In this document: positions 26,311-36,457 of the stretch, in pieces
How the letters are laid out: each line of letters opens with the position of its first letter
How positions within the stretch are numbered: the first letter of the stretch is position 1
Assembly (NCBI GenBank): GCA_003144015.1
Contig: QFWS01000005.1
Location: 62,001 to 126,000 of the forward strand
Reading direction: 5' to 3'
DNA: 64,000 nt
Origin: Flavobacteriaceae bacterium LYZ1037
Lineage (GTDB): Bacteria; Bacteroidota; Bacteroidia; Flavobacteriales; Flavobacteriaceae
The notes under the pieces: model-generated
Databases searched by the model: none
The model's input: only the letters and a program-made list of their open reading frames with translations
Told to the model about the DNA's origin: nothing
Program-made: the position numbers and the translations under genes

Positions 26311-26409
26311 TTATTTTGCTTTCTTTAGTTTCTTTTCAGCTTTCTTTTCTTTTGCTGTTTTAGCAGGTTCTTTTTTAACATTCTTCTTTGCGTCTTTACT
26401 TTTAGCCAT
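26311..26409 (-). CDS. Lysine-rich 32-residue microprotein
   Basis: Complete reading frame MAKSKDAKKN...KKLKKAK with ATG at 26409 and TAA at 26311. Sixteen of 32 residues are lysine and six are alanine; the only acidic residues are four, giving a strongly basic product that is helix-prone between prolines. The frame is clean with a natural start and stop, and it is isolated between ychF and the next gene. No motif beyond composition is visible. It could bind nucleic acid or ribosomes, like other tiny basic bacterial proteins; that is inference. Alternatively it is a chance frame in A-rich DNA. Confidence 0.55.
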   Translation of the reverse strand: MAKSKDAKKNVKKEPAKTAKEKKAEKKLKKAK

Positions 26410-26652
26410 GGTATTTTAATTTAAATGTTTCGTAACAGATCTTGTTGGATATCAATAATTTCTAAATGTAACCATATTTCCCAAAAGAAAGGTGTCAAGT
26501 TGTTATTTAATTTGCTTGGTTGAATAATACTATAAATCTGCTTTTAGTTTGTGAATCTGTATTCAGAATAAGCTAATATTTAACATGAACATTCTAAATT
26601 TTGAAAACTAATTTCTATATAAATATGAACATCATAAATCGCAGTTTATGGC

Positions 26653-26660
26653 TATATTTG
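26653..26660 (+). promoter_or_regulatory. TAnnTTTG box before the 324-residue protein gene
   Basis: TATATTTG lies 18 bases before ATG 26679 and matches the -7 consensus. No TTG was found at a normal distance upstream, so only the -7 half is supported. Confidence 0.45.
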
Positions 26661-26678
26661 TAAAAAAAATTCTAAGCC

Positions 26679-27653
26679 ATGTCCCAATTACTTTTCAATC
26701 CTTTTAAAGATTTAATTTTTGATGAGCATTTTTGTTTTCTATCAGGCGCTTTGACAAACGAAACCATGAGTATTTTTCCTAAATGGTTGATGGATCATTT
26801 TAAATTTGGTGATGAAAAAATTGAGATGATGGATAAAGCTAAATCTTATCAGTATTCAGACCTAATATTACCTTGTTCGTTAGAAGTAAAAAAAGCTTTT
26901 GAGGAATTAGACATCAAAATTCAGGCTGCATATAAAGAGGGTTTTGAAGGTATGGCTTCACTAGATAACGAATTACTTTTTCAATGGACTGGAAGAATGG
27001 TCTATGGACTGCTATACTACGAAATGCTTTATGAGAGAGACAGACTGCTGAAGAAAGGGGAAGAATTTGATTTATCTTTAACATTAAGAAAACGCTTTGG
27101 CTACTTTCATCTCATGCTACAATCTATCATAGAACCTATTTCTTTTGTAGGTAAGAAGCCGTGGAGTATTGTGGTATTTCCACTTAAATATTCAGAAGAT
27201 ATTTTTAGTTATCGTGATGATGCTATTAATTTAATGTTCCAATTTGGAGTGAATGGTTTTGGCTTTGTTGCCTGTCTTCAAGACAATGGCGTGATTGCTG
27301 AAAAACAAAAAGACATACTCGGCAAAATGAAAGAATATGTGTTGCATCCTGTACAGTTTGAAGAACTATATGCTAGGTTTCATTATACAGACTATACCTT
27401 ACAATACACACCCGAATACAAGATTGAAACTCAAGACCATGGTATTACCATAGAAATTGAAACAACTGGAAAACCTCCGGTTTTTGGATTTTGGGATGAA
27501 GATATATTTGCCCAATTGCTTTCAAATTATTGGCAAGTGTATGGGATTGAAAAAGAGCAGATTTTTCAACCACAAAAACCACCACTTAGTTTTCTTGAAA
27601 ACCCTTATACAAAAGAATTTGTTAATCCTGAATCTATTAAGTTACCGTTTTAA
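26679..27653 (+). CDS. Conserved protein of unknown function with a degenerate HNH-like N terminus
   Basis: Protein of 324 residues, soluble by appearance. The first 40 residues (NPFKDLIFDEHFCFLSGALTNETMSIFPKWLM) resemble the start of flavobacterial proteins with a CxxC plus FPKWL/HNH-like zinc knuckle, but here only one cysteine remains (CFLSG). The middle (60-200) is mainly helical and the C-terminal part is rich in aromatic and proline residues (FWDEDIFAQLL, FQPQKPPLSFLENPY). I cannot assign a function. It is a single gene with its own -7 box and a terminator shared with the facing ferredoxin gene. Confidence 0.7.
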   Translation: MSQLLFNPFKDLIFDEHFCFLSGALTNETMSIFPKWLMDHFKFGDEKIEMMDKAKSYQYSDLILPCSLEVKKAFEELDIKIQAAYKEGFEGMASLDNELLFQWTGRMVYGLLYYEMLYERDRLLKKGEEFDLSLTLRKRFGYFHLMLQSIIEPISFVGKKPWSIVVFPLKYSEDIFSYRDDAINLMFQFGVNGFGFVACLQDNGVIAEKQKDILGKMKEYVLHPVQFEELYARFHYTDYTLQYTPEYKIETQDHGITIEIETTGKPPVFGFWDEDIFAQLLSNYWQVYGIEKEQIFQPQKPPLSFLENPYTKEFVNPESIKLPF

Positions 27654-27720
27654 ATGTGTTTTAATGTCTAAATTATAGAACACTAACTTTTATTATTTTA
27701 TTGAACCTTCGTTTAAGGGC

Positions 27721-27752
27721 AATAAAAAACCCTAAGCTTTCGCTTAGGGTTT
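27721..27752. terminator. Terminator between the 324-residue gene and the ferredoxin gene
   Basis: An 11-bp perfect stem AAACCCTAAGC (27727-27737) pairs with its complement (27742-27752) over a TTTC loop. Followed by six T on the minus strand, it primarily ends the ferredoxin transcript and may also stop the plus-strand gene. Confidence 0.88.
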
Positions 27753-27775
27753 AAAAAGTTTTAAACACTTAACCT

Positions 27776-29255
<1,480 letters not shown>

Positions 29256-29378
29256 TTAAAAAAATATCTTAGAATCACTTAATTTTTTATCAGAAATTAG
29301 CACCTTTGTTGTCAAAATTTGTATAAATTTTCAATTACCTTTTAAAAGATAAGCACAGATTAACAAAAACAAATATTA

Positions 29379-30443
29379 ATGAAAAAACATAATTTTAGTG
29401 CAGGACCTTGTATTCTTCCTCAGGAAGTGCTATTAAAGGCATCGGAAGCAGTAATGGACTTCAACAACGATGGCTTGTCCTTATTGGAAATATCTCACAG
29501 AAGCAAACCTTTTGTAGATGTTATGGAGAAAGCTAGGTCTTTAGCATTAGAGCTATTAGGACTAGAAGGAAAGGGATATAAAGCCTTGTTTTTACAAGGT
29601 GGAGCTAGCACCCAATTTTTAATGGTTGCACTTAATTTGTTAGAAAAAAGAGCTGGTTATTTAAATACTGGAACTTGGAGTGACAAAGCTATTAAAGAAG
29701 CAAAGATTTATGATGATGTTTATGAAGTTGCTTCATCTAAAAATGCTAACTTCAATTATATTCCTAAGGGATATGATATACCTTCGGAGTATGATTATTT
29801 CCACTGTACGTCCAACAATACCATTTTTGGTACACAAATGAAATCGTTTCCAAAGTGTGACATCCCTATGGTTTGCGATATGAGTAGTGATATATTCTCA
29901 CGTACCTTAGATTTTTCACAATTCGATTTAATTTATGCAGGAGCACAAAAAAACATGGGGCCTGCTGGAACAACTCTAGTGGTTATAAAAGAAGATATAT
30001 TAGGAAAAGTGTCAAGAAAAATCCCATCAATGATGGATTATAAATTACATATTGACAAAGGCAGCATGTTTAATACACCACCAGTATTTGCTGTGTATGT
30101 ATCAATGTTAACCTTAGATTGGCTAAAAAATCTTGGTGGTATAAAAGCCATTGAAGAAATAAACGAAATGAAAGCTAGAGTAATGTATTCTGAAATAGAC
30201 TTGAACCCGTTATTCAAAGGATATTCGGTTAAAGAAGATCGTTCAAACATGAATGCTACCTTCACATTGGTAAACGACAACTTAAAAGAAACTTTTGAAA
30301 CCATGCTTAAAGAAGCTGGAATTAATGGTGTAAATGGCCATAGAAGTGTTGGTGGCTACAGAGCTTCCATGTACAATGCCTTACCACTAGATAGCGTAAA
30401 AGCTCTTGTAGAAGTTATGAGTGAATTAGAAACAAAAGCATAA
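29379..30443 (+). CDS. serC: Phosphoserine aminotransferase
   Basis: PLP enzyme of 354 residues, class V aminotransferase. It begins MKKHNFSAGPCILPQ, the SerC opening with the substrate-binding SAGP; the lysine that binds PLP is in YAGAQKNMGPAG near residue 193; the arginine-rich end GHRSVGGYRASMYNA is near 325-340. It transfers an amino group from glutamate to 3-phosphohydroxypyruvate, step two of serine synthesis. It lies 9 bases before serA, so the two form an operon. Length is typical. Confidence 0.95.
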   Translation: MKKHNFSAGPCILPQEVLLKASEAVMDFNNDGLSLLEISHRSKPFVDVMEKARSLALELLGLEGKGYKALFLQGGASTQFLMVALNLLEKRAGYLNTGTWSDKAIKEAKIYDDVYEVASSKNANFNYIPKGYDIPSEYDYFHCTSNNTIFGTQMKSFPKCDIPMVCDMSSDIFSRTLDFSQFDLIYAGAQKNMGPAGTTLVVIKEDILGKVSRKIPSMMDYKLHIDKGSMFNTPPVFAVYVSMLTLDWLKNLGGIKAIEEINEMKARVMYSEIDLNPLFKGYSVKEDRSNMNATFTLVNDNLKETFETMLKEAGINGVNGHRSVGGYRASMYNALPLDSVKALVEVMSELETKA

Positions 30444-30452
30444 AAAAATAGA

Positions 30453-31421
30453 ATGAAAGTATTAGCAAACGACGGAATTTCAAAAAGTGGTATTGAAGCT
30501 TTAGAGAATGGAGGATTTGAGGTTCTTACAACTACTGTAGCACAAGAACAATTGGTCAACTACATCAACGACAAACAAATTGATGTTTTATTGGTAAGAA
30601 GTGCTACAAAAGTACGTAAAGACATCATCGATGGCTGTTCAAGCATCAAAATCATTGGTCGTGGCGGTGTTGGCATGGACAATATTGACGTAGAATACGC
30701 AAGAAGCAAAGGTATTCATGTAATTAATACTCCAGCAGCTTCTTCTCAATCTGTTGCAGAATTAGTATTTGCTCATTTATTTGGTAGTGTTCGTTTTTTA
30801 CATGACTCCAATAGAAACATGCCTTTAGATGGAGATACACAATTTAAGTCCCTAAAAAAGAATTATGCCAAAGGTGTTGAATTAAGGGGGAAAACGCTAG
30901 GTATAATAGGTTTTGGACGAATTGGTCGTCAAGTAGCAAAAATAGCTTTAGGCATTGGAATGAAAGTCATAGCTAGTGATAAGTTTGTCGGCAAAGCAAC
31001 TATTAAGGTAGAGTTTTACAATGGTCAGTTTATCAATGTAGAAATCGAAACAGAACACACCAAAGACATTTTAAAACAGGCAGATTTTATCACCTTACAC
31101 GTTCCTGCTCAGGACGAATATGTTATAGGTGAAAAACAATTTGATATGATGAAAGATGGAGTTGGAATTATTAACGCTGCTCGTGGTGGTGTTATAGATG
31201 AAGTCGCTTTAATAAAAGCTTTAGAAAGTGGAAAAGTAGCTTTTGCAGGCTTAGATACTTTTGAAGAAGAACCAACACCTGCTGTTCAAGTTTTAATGAA
31301 CGGGAGAATATCTTTAACTCCACATATTGGAGCTGCAACCAACGAAGCTCAAGATAGAATTGGAACCGAATTGGCTTCTCAAATTATAAGTCTATTAAAA
31401 ACAGAAAAAAGTACAAATTAG
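30453..31421 (+). CDS. serA: D-3-phosphoglycerate dehydrogenase (short form)
   Basis: D-2-hydroxyacid dehydrogenase of 322 residues. NAD site LGIIGFGRIGRQVAK is near 150-164; catalytic R in INAARGGVIDE near 240, E in DTFEEEP and H in TPHIGAATNEAQ near 290 are present. With serC next to it, oxidation of 3-phosphoglycerate to 3-phosphohydroxypyruvate is the natural role. It lacks the C-terminal ACT domain of E. coli-type enzymes, so it should not be serine-inhibited through that domain. A terminator follows 20 bases after the stop. Confidence 0.9.
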   Translation: MKVLANDGISKSGIEALENGGFEVLTTTVAQEQLVNYINDKQIDVLLVRSATKVRKDIIDGCSSIKIIGRGGVGMDNIDVEYARSKGIHVINTPAASSQSVAELVFAHLFGSVRFLHDSNRNMPLDGDTQFKSLKKNYAKGVELRGKTLGIIGFGRIGRQVAKIALGIGMKVIASDKFVGKATIKVEFYNGQFINVEIETEHTKDILKQADFITLHVPAQDEYVIGEKQFDMMKDGVGIINAARGGVIDEVALIKALESGKVAFAGLDTFEEEPTPAVQVLMNGRISLTPHIGAATNEAQDRIGTELASQIISLLKTEKSTN

Positions 31422-31440
31422 ATAACGTACTAAACATAAT

Positions 31441-31477
31441 AAGCCTATAAGTTATATTTCTTATAGGCTTTTTTTTG
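31441..31477 (+). terminator. Terminator of the serC-serA operon
   Basis: An 11-bp stem AAGCCTATAAG pairs with its complement at 31460-31470 over an 8-base loop and runs into eight T residues. It closes the serine operon. Confidence 0.9.
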
Positions 31478-31509
31478 TAAATTACAACTTCATTAAAAAA
31501 AACAATAAA

Positions 31510-32145
31510 ATGGCAGGAATTTTAGATTTATTAAATAGCGATATGGGTAAGGCTATCGTAAATGGTGTAGCCGGACAAACCAATCAACCGGAAAGTAAAA
31601 CAAACGATGTTTTAACCATGGCATTACCTGTATTAATGCAAGCTATGAAACGAAATGCATCTTCACCTCAAGGAGCAGAAGGATTACTAAATGCGTTAAA
31701 CAGCAAACACGATGGAAGCATTTTAGATAATTTAGGTAGTCTTTTCTCTGGTGGTGTAGATTCGAATGTTCTAGAAGATGGAAGCAAAATATTAGGCCAT
31801 GTATTAGGTGGTAAACAACAAAATGTTGAAAATGCAATTGGCGCGAGAGCTGGCATGGATTCAAGTTCAGTTTCTAATATCTTAAAAGTAGCTGCCCCTC
31901 TATTAATGGGCATGTTAGGAAAACAAACTAAAGAGAACAATGTGAATAGTTCTTCGGGAATTGAAAGTTTATTAGGTGGTTTATTAACTGGAAATTCGTC
32001 ACAAAATGAACAAAGCTTCTTAGAGTCAATTCTTGATGCTGATGGAGATGGTAGTGTTATAGATGATGTTGCTGGAATGGTATTAGGTGGCAGTAAAAAG
32101 AAAGGTGGACTTGGAGGTTTACTTGGAGGGCTTTTTGGAAAATAA
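31510..32145 (+). CDS. DUF937-family protein
   Basis: Protein of 211 residues, low in aromatic residues and rich in Gly, Leu, Ser and Asn, with repeated segments such as ILDLLNSDMGKAIVNGVAGQ, GSILDNLGSLFSGG and FLESILDADGDGSVIDDVAGMVLGG, ending in a Gly/Leu/Lys repeat tail. This is the DUF937 pattern. The repeated DxDGDGS stretch near 178 resembles a calcium-binding loop. The function of the family is not established. No signal peptide is seen. It may be transcribed with the lipoprotein gene that starts 91 bases later. Confidence 0.75.
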   Translation: MAGILDLLNSDMGKAIVNGVAGQTNQPESKTNDVLTMALPVLMQAMKRNASSPQGAEGLLNALNSKHDGSILDNLGSLFSGGVDSNVLEDGSKILGHVLGGKQQNVENAIGARAGMDSSSVSNILKVAAPLLMGMLGKQTKENNVNSSSGIESLLGGLLTGNSSQNEQSFLESILDADGDGSVIDDVAGMVLGGSKKKGGLGGLLGGLFGK

Positions 32146-32236
32146 AAATTTCATGGTAGAATGTTATATGTTAAAGCATTTCAAAATCAACAGAATAAGG
32201 CATGATTATTGTATCTTTAAGCATAAACTATTTGTT

Positions 32237-32674
32237 ATGAAATCTTTATTATACTTTATTTTAATTTGCGGGTTTTTAAATAGTTGTAAATCTTCACAAT
32301 CCTTAGATAACACATCTAAAAGTGAAAAAGTTAATACAATTAAAAACGACACAGTATCCATTGCAAACAACGATCTAGAATACGAATTAATTATCATTGA
32401 GCCAGGTTATAATGTATGGCTCAAAACAAAAGCAAAACCTGCTGGTTACTATGAACAAAATTTCTTAGAAATAAGAAACAAACTGTATGTTGACGCCTGG
32501 AACAACAGGGTTTTAAACCCTTTAAATTATCCATCTGGCTTATATGAAACTCAAATATTTTACGACCCATCTATTGACTATGGTTACGATGTAAACTATA
32601 AATTATATAACTATTTCATATACTTTCAATTAACCTATAAACAACAGTTAACTAGTTATATTCCTAGAATTTAA
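32237..32674 (+). CDS. Small lipoprotein, DUF6146-like
   Basis: Protein of 145 residues from ATG 32237. A hydrophobic signal ends in a lipobox LNSC, making cysteine 15 the anchor. The mature part contains LEYELIIIEPGYNVWLKTKAKPAGYYEQNFLEIRN-like sequence and a tyrosine-rich end (IDYGYDVNYKLYNYFIYFQLTY). I recall this as DUF6146 but could not check it. The frame is open 50 codons earlier, but that would overlap the DUF937 gene and mask the signal peptide, so I choose the later start. Function unknown. Confidence 0.72.
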   Translation: MKSLLYFILICGFLNSCKSSQSLDNTSKSEKVNTIKNDTVSIANNDLEYELIIIEPGYNVWLKTKAKPAGYYEQNFLEIRNKLYVDAWNNRVLNPLNYPSGLYETQIFYDPSIDYGYDVNYKLYNYFIYFQLTYKQQLTSYIPRI

Positions 32675-32676
32675 AG

Positions 32677-32684
32677 TATCTTTG
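32677..32684 (+). promoter_or_regulatory. TAnnTTTG box before the 166-residue membrane protein gene
   Basis: TATCTTTG lies 13 bases before ATG 32698, overlapping the end region of the preceding gene. With transcription starting about 6 bases past the box, the second ATG at 32704 (MDKFKKTW) is a credible alternative start. No matching TTG upstream. Confidence 0.4.
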
Positions 32685-32697
32685 CATTTTTAAAAAA

Positions 32698-33198
32698 ATG
32701 CTCATGGATAAATTCAAAAAAACCTGGGAAATACAACAAAATTGGCAACTAATCTTTCCGTTACTTGGAATTTCAGGTTTGCTTTATAGTTCTTATAAAT
32801 TAGCAAATGCATTATTAAAAGAAGATCATTTGCTTTTAATATTTGCAGTTACAATTATCTTATTTTATATCTTCTTAAAGTTTACTTTATTCTTATTCAA
32901 AAAATTAGAAAACCGTTGGGTTGTTGATTTTAAATGGGAACTGATTCGAATTTTTATTGTTTTTGCTATAACAGGAACCTCTTCTCTTTTTGTTGGAAGA
33001 CCAATTATGAAATTAATAGGAATTACTAAAGAAAACTTAAATATTGCTGTCTATTGGATTTTATATATTATTATTGGGCTAATTTTCTATCAAATAATAC
33101 TATTATGTATTGGTTGGCTTTTTGGTCAGTTTAAATTCTTTTGGGAGTTTGAAAAGAAAATGCTTAGTCGGTTTGGCTTAAAACGTTTTTTAAATTAG
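32698..33198 (+). CDS. Membrane protein of unknown function (possibly DUF6787)
   Basis: Protein of 166 residues with about four hydrophobic spans: 17-37 (WQLIFPLLGISGLLYSSYKL), 45-68, 80-105 and 112-140. The start MLMDKFKKTWEIQQNW resembles a flavobacterial family I believe is DUF6787, not verified. A start at 32704 would drop two residues. The stop codon overlaps the next gene's GTG by one base, which links it to the His-rich protein and TonB receptor genes, although a metal-related role for this protein itself is only suggested by position. Confidence 0.65.
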   Translation: MLMDKFKKTWEIQQNWQLIFPLLGISGLLYSSYKLANALLKEDHLLLIFAVTIILFYIFLKFTLFLFKKLENRWVVDFKWELIRIFIVFAITGTSSLFVGRPIMKLIGITKENLNIAVYWILYIIIGLIFYQIILLCIGWLFGQFKFFWEFEKKMLSRFGLKRFLN

Positions 33199-33536
33199 TG
33201 CAATATACAAAACAACATATCTTATTTAGAGTTTTTACAGTCTTACTAGTTCTTGCTGTATTAGCGCCTTCTGTTGTTAAATTATCACATGCTTATAGTC
33301 ATACAAATCATAAACATGAAATTTGTCTAGGTGAGAAACAAGTACATTTTCATACCTTAGATGTGGATTGTGAATTTCATAAATTCCAACTCAATACAGC
33401 ATTCACAATTCCAGTAAACACTTTTAAAGTCCTTAAAAAGCAAAACAACCACCAATTAATAAATTCGCAATATCATTTTATTAGTGAATTTCAACAACTT
33501 CATTTTTCCCTTCGTGGACCTCCTATTAATAGTTAA
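33198..33536 (+). CDS. His-rich small exported protein upstream of the metal receptor
   Basis: Protein of 112 residues with a GTG start that overlaps the previous stop by one base. An N-terminal hydrophobic helix (9-27, VFTVLLVLAVLAPSVVKL) is followed by a cluster of histidines and cysteines (SHAYSHTNHKHEICLG, VHFHTLDVDCEFHKF), which could bind Zn, Cu or Ni. The rest is unremarkable and hydrophilic. It precedes the TonB receptor gene by 58 bases. I recognise no named family. A periplasmic metal-binding partner of the receptor is the simplest idea; not proved by sequence. Confidence 0.65.
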   Translation: MQYTKQHILFRVFTVLLVLAVLAPSVVKLSHAYSHTNHKHEICLGEKQVHFHTLDVDCEFHKFQLNTAFTIPVNTFKVLKKQNNHQLINSQYHFISEFQQLHFSLRGPPINS

Positions 33537-33594
33537 AATGTCTTATTAAAAACTGAATCTTTTCAGTTACATATTAACTATTATAAAATTTTAA

Positions 33595-35865
33595 ATGAAA
33601 ACAATACTATACTTATTGCTTTTTGTGAGTATTCCAGTAATACAAGCACAAAACAGCATACACGGCTCTATTATAGACAGCCAAACCAAAGAACCACTAG
33701 TGTTTGCAAACATCTATTTACCCCAACTAGAAAAAGGAACAATCACAGACGATCAAGGTCTATTTACTTTAACCAACTTACCATCAGGAAACTACAAGGT
33801 TGTTTGTTCTATAATTGGTTACGAAACCTTTTCTAAAACATTAACCATTCCTACTACTGAAACTTTAAATATTGTGTTATCTTCTTCTGCCATAGAAATG
33901 GAAGAGATTATTATTTCAACGCCTTTTCATAAACTTCAAAGTGAAAACGTCATGAAGGTAGAACATGAAAAAATTGCTGATTTAAAGGCCAAAGGCGCAG
34001 TCACACTAGCCGATGGAATTACTAACATTGCAGGAGTTGAAAGCATTAGTACTGGTGTTAGTATTGGGAAACCTGTAATTAGAGGTCTTAGCTCTAATCG
34101 CGTGTTAGTATATACACAAGGAGTCAGATTAGAAAATCAGCAGTTTGGAGACGAACACGGTTTAGGATTAAACGATTCTGGCGTGGAAAGTGTTGAAGTT
34201 ATAAAAGGTCCTGCTTCCCTACTCTATGGAAGTGATGCGCTTGGCGGAGTTCTATATATCAATCCCGAGAAATTTGCACAGCAACATTCGAATGCTGCCA
34301 ATATAGAAGCAACCTATTTTGGAAACACTTTGGGATACTCAGCAAATATGGGTTATAAAGAATCTGCAGAAAAACTTAAATTCTTAATAAGAGGAAGTGT
34401 TAGTGAGCACTCCGATTACAATACAGCAGACTACAGAGTAACAAATACACGTTTTAAAGAGCAAGATTTTAAATCTGGAATAGGCTACCAAAGCACACAA
34501 TTTAAAACGGAATTTAGATATAATATGAACCATTCTAAATTAGGTATTCCTGAAGCAATAGGCGAACAAACCAAAAGCAAAAACCCAGAATTACCATATC
34601 AAGACATTACCAATCATGTATTTAGCTCTAAATCGAATATCTATTTCGAAAAGTCTAGTTTAGAAATTAATTTAGGTTATATCTATAATGATAGAAAAGA
34701 ATTTGAAGAACATCACGACCATGATGAACATGAACATGAAGATGAAGATGATCATGAAGATGATCATGAAGATGATCATGAAGAAGAACACGAACATGAT
34801 GAACATGAAAATGAAGTCTTAGAAGCAGCGCTTCATATGAAATTGAAAACCTTTAATTACGATGTAAAATATCAATTACCAGTTTATGGTAAATTTGAGA
34901 CTATTGTTGGCACCCAAGGTATGCATCAAGTAAATACCAATTATGGGGAAGAACAATTAATTCCAAATGCAACTACAAACGACTTTGGTATATTCGCAAT
35001 GTCTCATATTCATTTTGAAAATACCGATGTTCAAATTGGTGCTCGTTTCGACAATAGAAACATTCAAGTTTTAGATGGCTTTAATAAGGATTTTAATAGT
35101 TTTAATGGTGCTTTAGGAGCTAAAACTAAGATGTTTAAAATAATTACCGCCAGATTAAACTTAGCTTCAGGATTTAGAGCACCAAATCTTGCAGAATTAA
35201 CATCTTATGGAACTCACGAAGGCACCAATAGATTTGAAATTGGAGATGAAAATCTAACTAATGAACAAAACTTTCAAACAGATTTAGCTTTAGAATTTAA
35301 AAGTGAACATGTGGAATTTTTTGCTAATGGCTTTTACAATCTAGTTAATAACTATATCTATTTACAACCAGATGGCACATTTATAGATAGCACACCTGTT
35401 TATAGTTATGTACAAGAAGATGCAAGTTTATACGGAGGAGAAATTGGTTTCCATTTTCATCCACATCCATTAGATTGGTTGCACGTTGAAAGTAGTTTTG
35501 AAACCGTAACAGGAAAACAAAAAAATGAAACTTATCTTCCACTAATTCCAGCCAATAGTTTAACCAATACTATTCGAGTGGAATTAGAAAGTAAATGGGC
35601 AGACAAACTGTATGGTTTTATTAGACTTAAATCAACTTTTGCTCAAAACAATGTAAGCGAGTTCGAATTAGCTTCAGACAGTTACAATCTTCTAAGCGCA
35701 GGTCTTGGTGGCACATTTTCAGTTTTTGATAACGATTTAACTGCATCTATTTCTGGAAGCAACCTAACTAACAAAAAGTACATCAATCACTTGTCCAGAT
35801 TAAAACCTGAAGGAATATATAACATGGGAAGAAACATTAGTCTTAGACTGACATATAGTTTGTAA
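33595..35865 (+). CDS. TonB-dependent receptor with a His/Asp/Glu-rich extracellular loop, probably metal uptake
   Basis: Outer-membrane receptor of 756 residues. Signal peptide 1-18; a carboxypeptidase-regulatory-like domain about 20-100 (GSIIDSQTKEPLVFANIYLP, TDDQGLFTL); plug domain about 115-230 (RGLSSNRVLVYTQGVRLENQQFGDEHG, VEVIKGPASLLYGSDALGGV); barrel to the end. At about residues 371-406 there is a loop with 11 histidines among Asp and Glu. ZnuD-type zinc receptors carry similar loops, so zinc or another divalent metal is a likely substrate. The loop contains three perfect 12-base repeats in the DNA. The gene follows the His-rich small protein gene. Confidence 0.87.
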   Translation: MKTILYLLLFVSIPVIQAQNSIHGSIIDSQTKEPLVFANIYLPQLEKGTITDDQGLFTLTNLPSGNYKVVCSIIGYETFSKTLTIPTTETLNIVLSSSAIEMEEIIISTPFHKLQSENVMKVEHEKIADLKAKGAVTLADGITNIAGVESISTGVSIGKPVIRGLSSNRVLVYTQGVRLENQQFGDEHGLGLNDSGVESVEVIKGPASLLYGSDALGGVLYINPEKFAQQHSNAANIEATYFGNTLGYSANMGYKESAEKLKFLIRGSVSEHSDYNTADYRVTNTRFKEQDFKSGIGYQSTQFKTEFRYNMNHSKLGIPEAIGEQTKSKNPELPYQDITNHVFSSKSNIYFEKSSLEINLGYIYNDRKEFEEHHDHDEHEHEDEDDHEDDHEDDHEEEHEHDEHENEVLEAALHMKLKTFNYDVKYQLPVYGKFETIVGTQGMHQVNTNYGEEQLIPNATTNDFGIFAMSHIHFENTDVQIGARFDNRNIQVLDGFNKDFNSFNGALGAKTKMFKIITARLNLASGFRAPNLAELTSYGTHEGTNRFEIGDENLTNEQNFQTDLALEFKSEHVEFFANGFYNLVNNYIYLQPDGTFIDSTPVYSYVQEDASLYGGEIGFHFHPHPLDWLHVESSFETVTGKQKNETYLPLIPANSLTNTIRVELESKWADKLYGFIRLKSTFAQNNVSEFELASDSYNLLSAGLGGTFSVFDNDLTASISGSNLTNKKYINHLSRLKPEGIYNMGRNISLRLTYSL
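34747..34782 (+). repeat. Three tandem 12-bp units in the receptor loop
   Basis: GATGATCATGAA occurs three times without a mismatch at 34747, 34759 and 34771, encoding Asp-Asp-His-Glu each time. Gain or loss of units would keep the frame and change loop length. Confidence 0.95.
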
Positions 35866-35887
35866 TCTTAAAAAAAAACTAAACATC

Positions 35888-35927
35888 AAGTCCTCTGAAG
35901 CAATATAGCCAAAGAGGACTTTTTTTA
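35888..35927. terminator. Terminator after the TonB receptor gene
   Basis: A 9-bp stem AAGTCCTCT pairs with AGAGGACTT over a 16-base loop and is followed by seven T. It lies 22 bases past the receptor stop and is next to the stop of the convergent 97-residue protein gene. Confidence 0.85.
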
Positions 35928-36218
35928 TTTATCTATAGCTACTTGAGTTTTAGCTTTATTTTTTGAAAATACAAACGTGTAAAACCACATAATGGTAAAC
36001 GAAGGAATAAAATCTATCATTGGTAATGCTTCTTCTATAAAAGATCCCACAGCAGCCACCTTACCTGCTCTACCAGGATATAGTTTAGCCATAATATAAG
36101 CAGATAAAGGTGCCCAAATAAAATCGAAAGGAGGAAATATATAAGACACATATCCTAGTAAATCAAATAGAATACCCAATGCTAATTTTTTGTTTCTTGA
36201 ATTCTTTTCTAATGTCAT
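35925..36218 (-). CDS. Small membrane protein, uncharacterised
   Basis: Protein of 97 residues with two or three hydrophobic segments (14-32 LGILFDLLGYVSYIFPPFDF, 33-45, 67-85 MIDFIPSFTIMWFYTFVF) and a basic N terminus. The run PPFDFIWAPLSAYIMAKLYPG is distinctive and likely forms a re-entrant turn between helices. I recall similar small flavobacterial proteins without assigned function. It is a single gene, its end abutting the receptor terminator; upstream there are 239 bases with no clear promoter. Confidence 0.6.
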   Translation of the reverse strand: MTLEKNSRNKKLALGILFDLLGYVSYIFPPFDFIWAPLSAYIMAKLYPGRAGKVAAVGSFIEEALPMIDFIPSFTIMWFYTFVFSKNKAKTQVAIDK

Positions 36219-36457
36219 AAAAATAATTTAATTACTAATGTATTTACAAATAACGTTCCAAACTGATATTTATGACATTGTTGATTATTAACATGTTATA
36301 CACTAGGTTTAAAGCAAGTACAAGATATAATTTAGCTTTATTTTAACTTTTAGTTAGCATAGTTTTTATTTCGACTCTTATAGATTTGCCATTTAAAGTG
36401 TAACAATGTTTCATTTTCAGTGTCTTTAAGTAAGCTATCAATCAAAAAATCATAGTA

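Larger units (their letters stand above)
26028..26678. other. Gene-poor interval between ychF and the 324-residue protein gene
   Basis: This 651-base gap holds the possible ychF promoter at its left end, one 32-residue lysine-rich reading frame on the minus strand at 26311-26409, and a TAnnTTTG box at 26653-26660. I see no RNA gene, long inverted repeat or other convincing frame. A 25-codon frame on the plus strand starting near 26161 has no supporting signal. Confidence 0.6.

Noticed and set aside
32087-32236. 50-codon upstream extension of the DUF6146-like lipoprotein
   Set aside because: It overlaps the DUF937 gene end and hides the lipoprotein signal.
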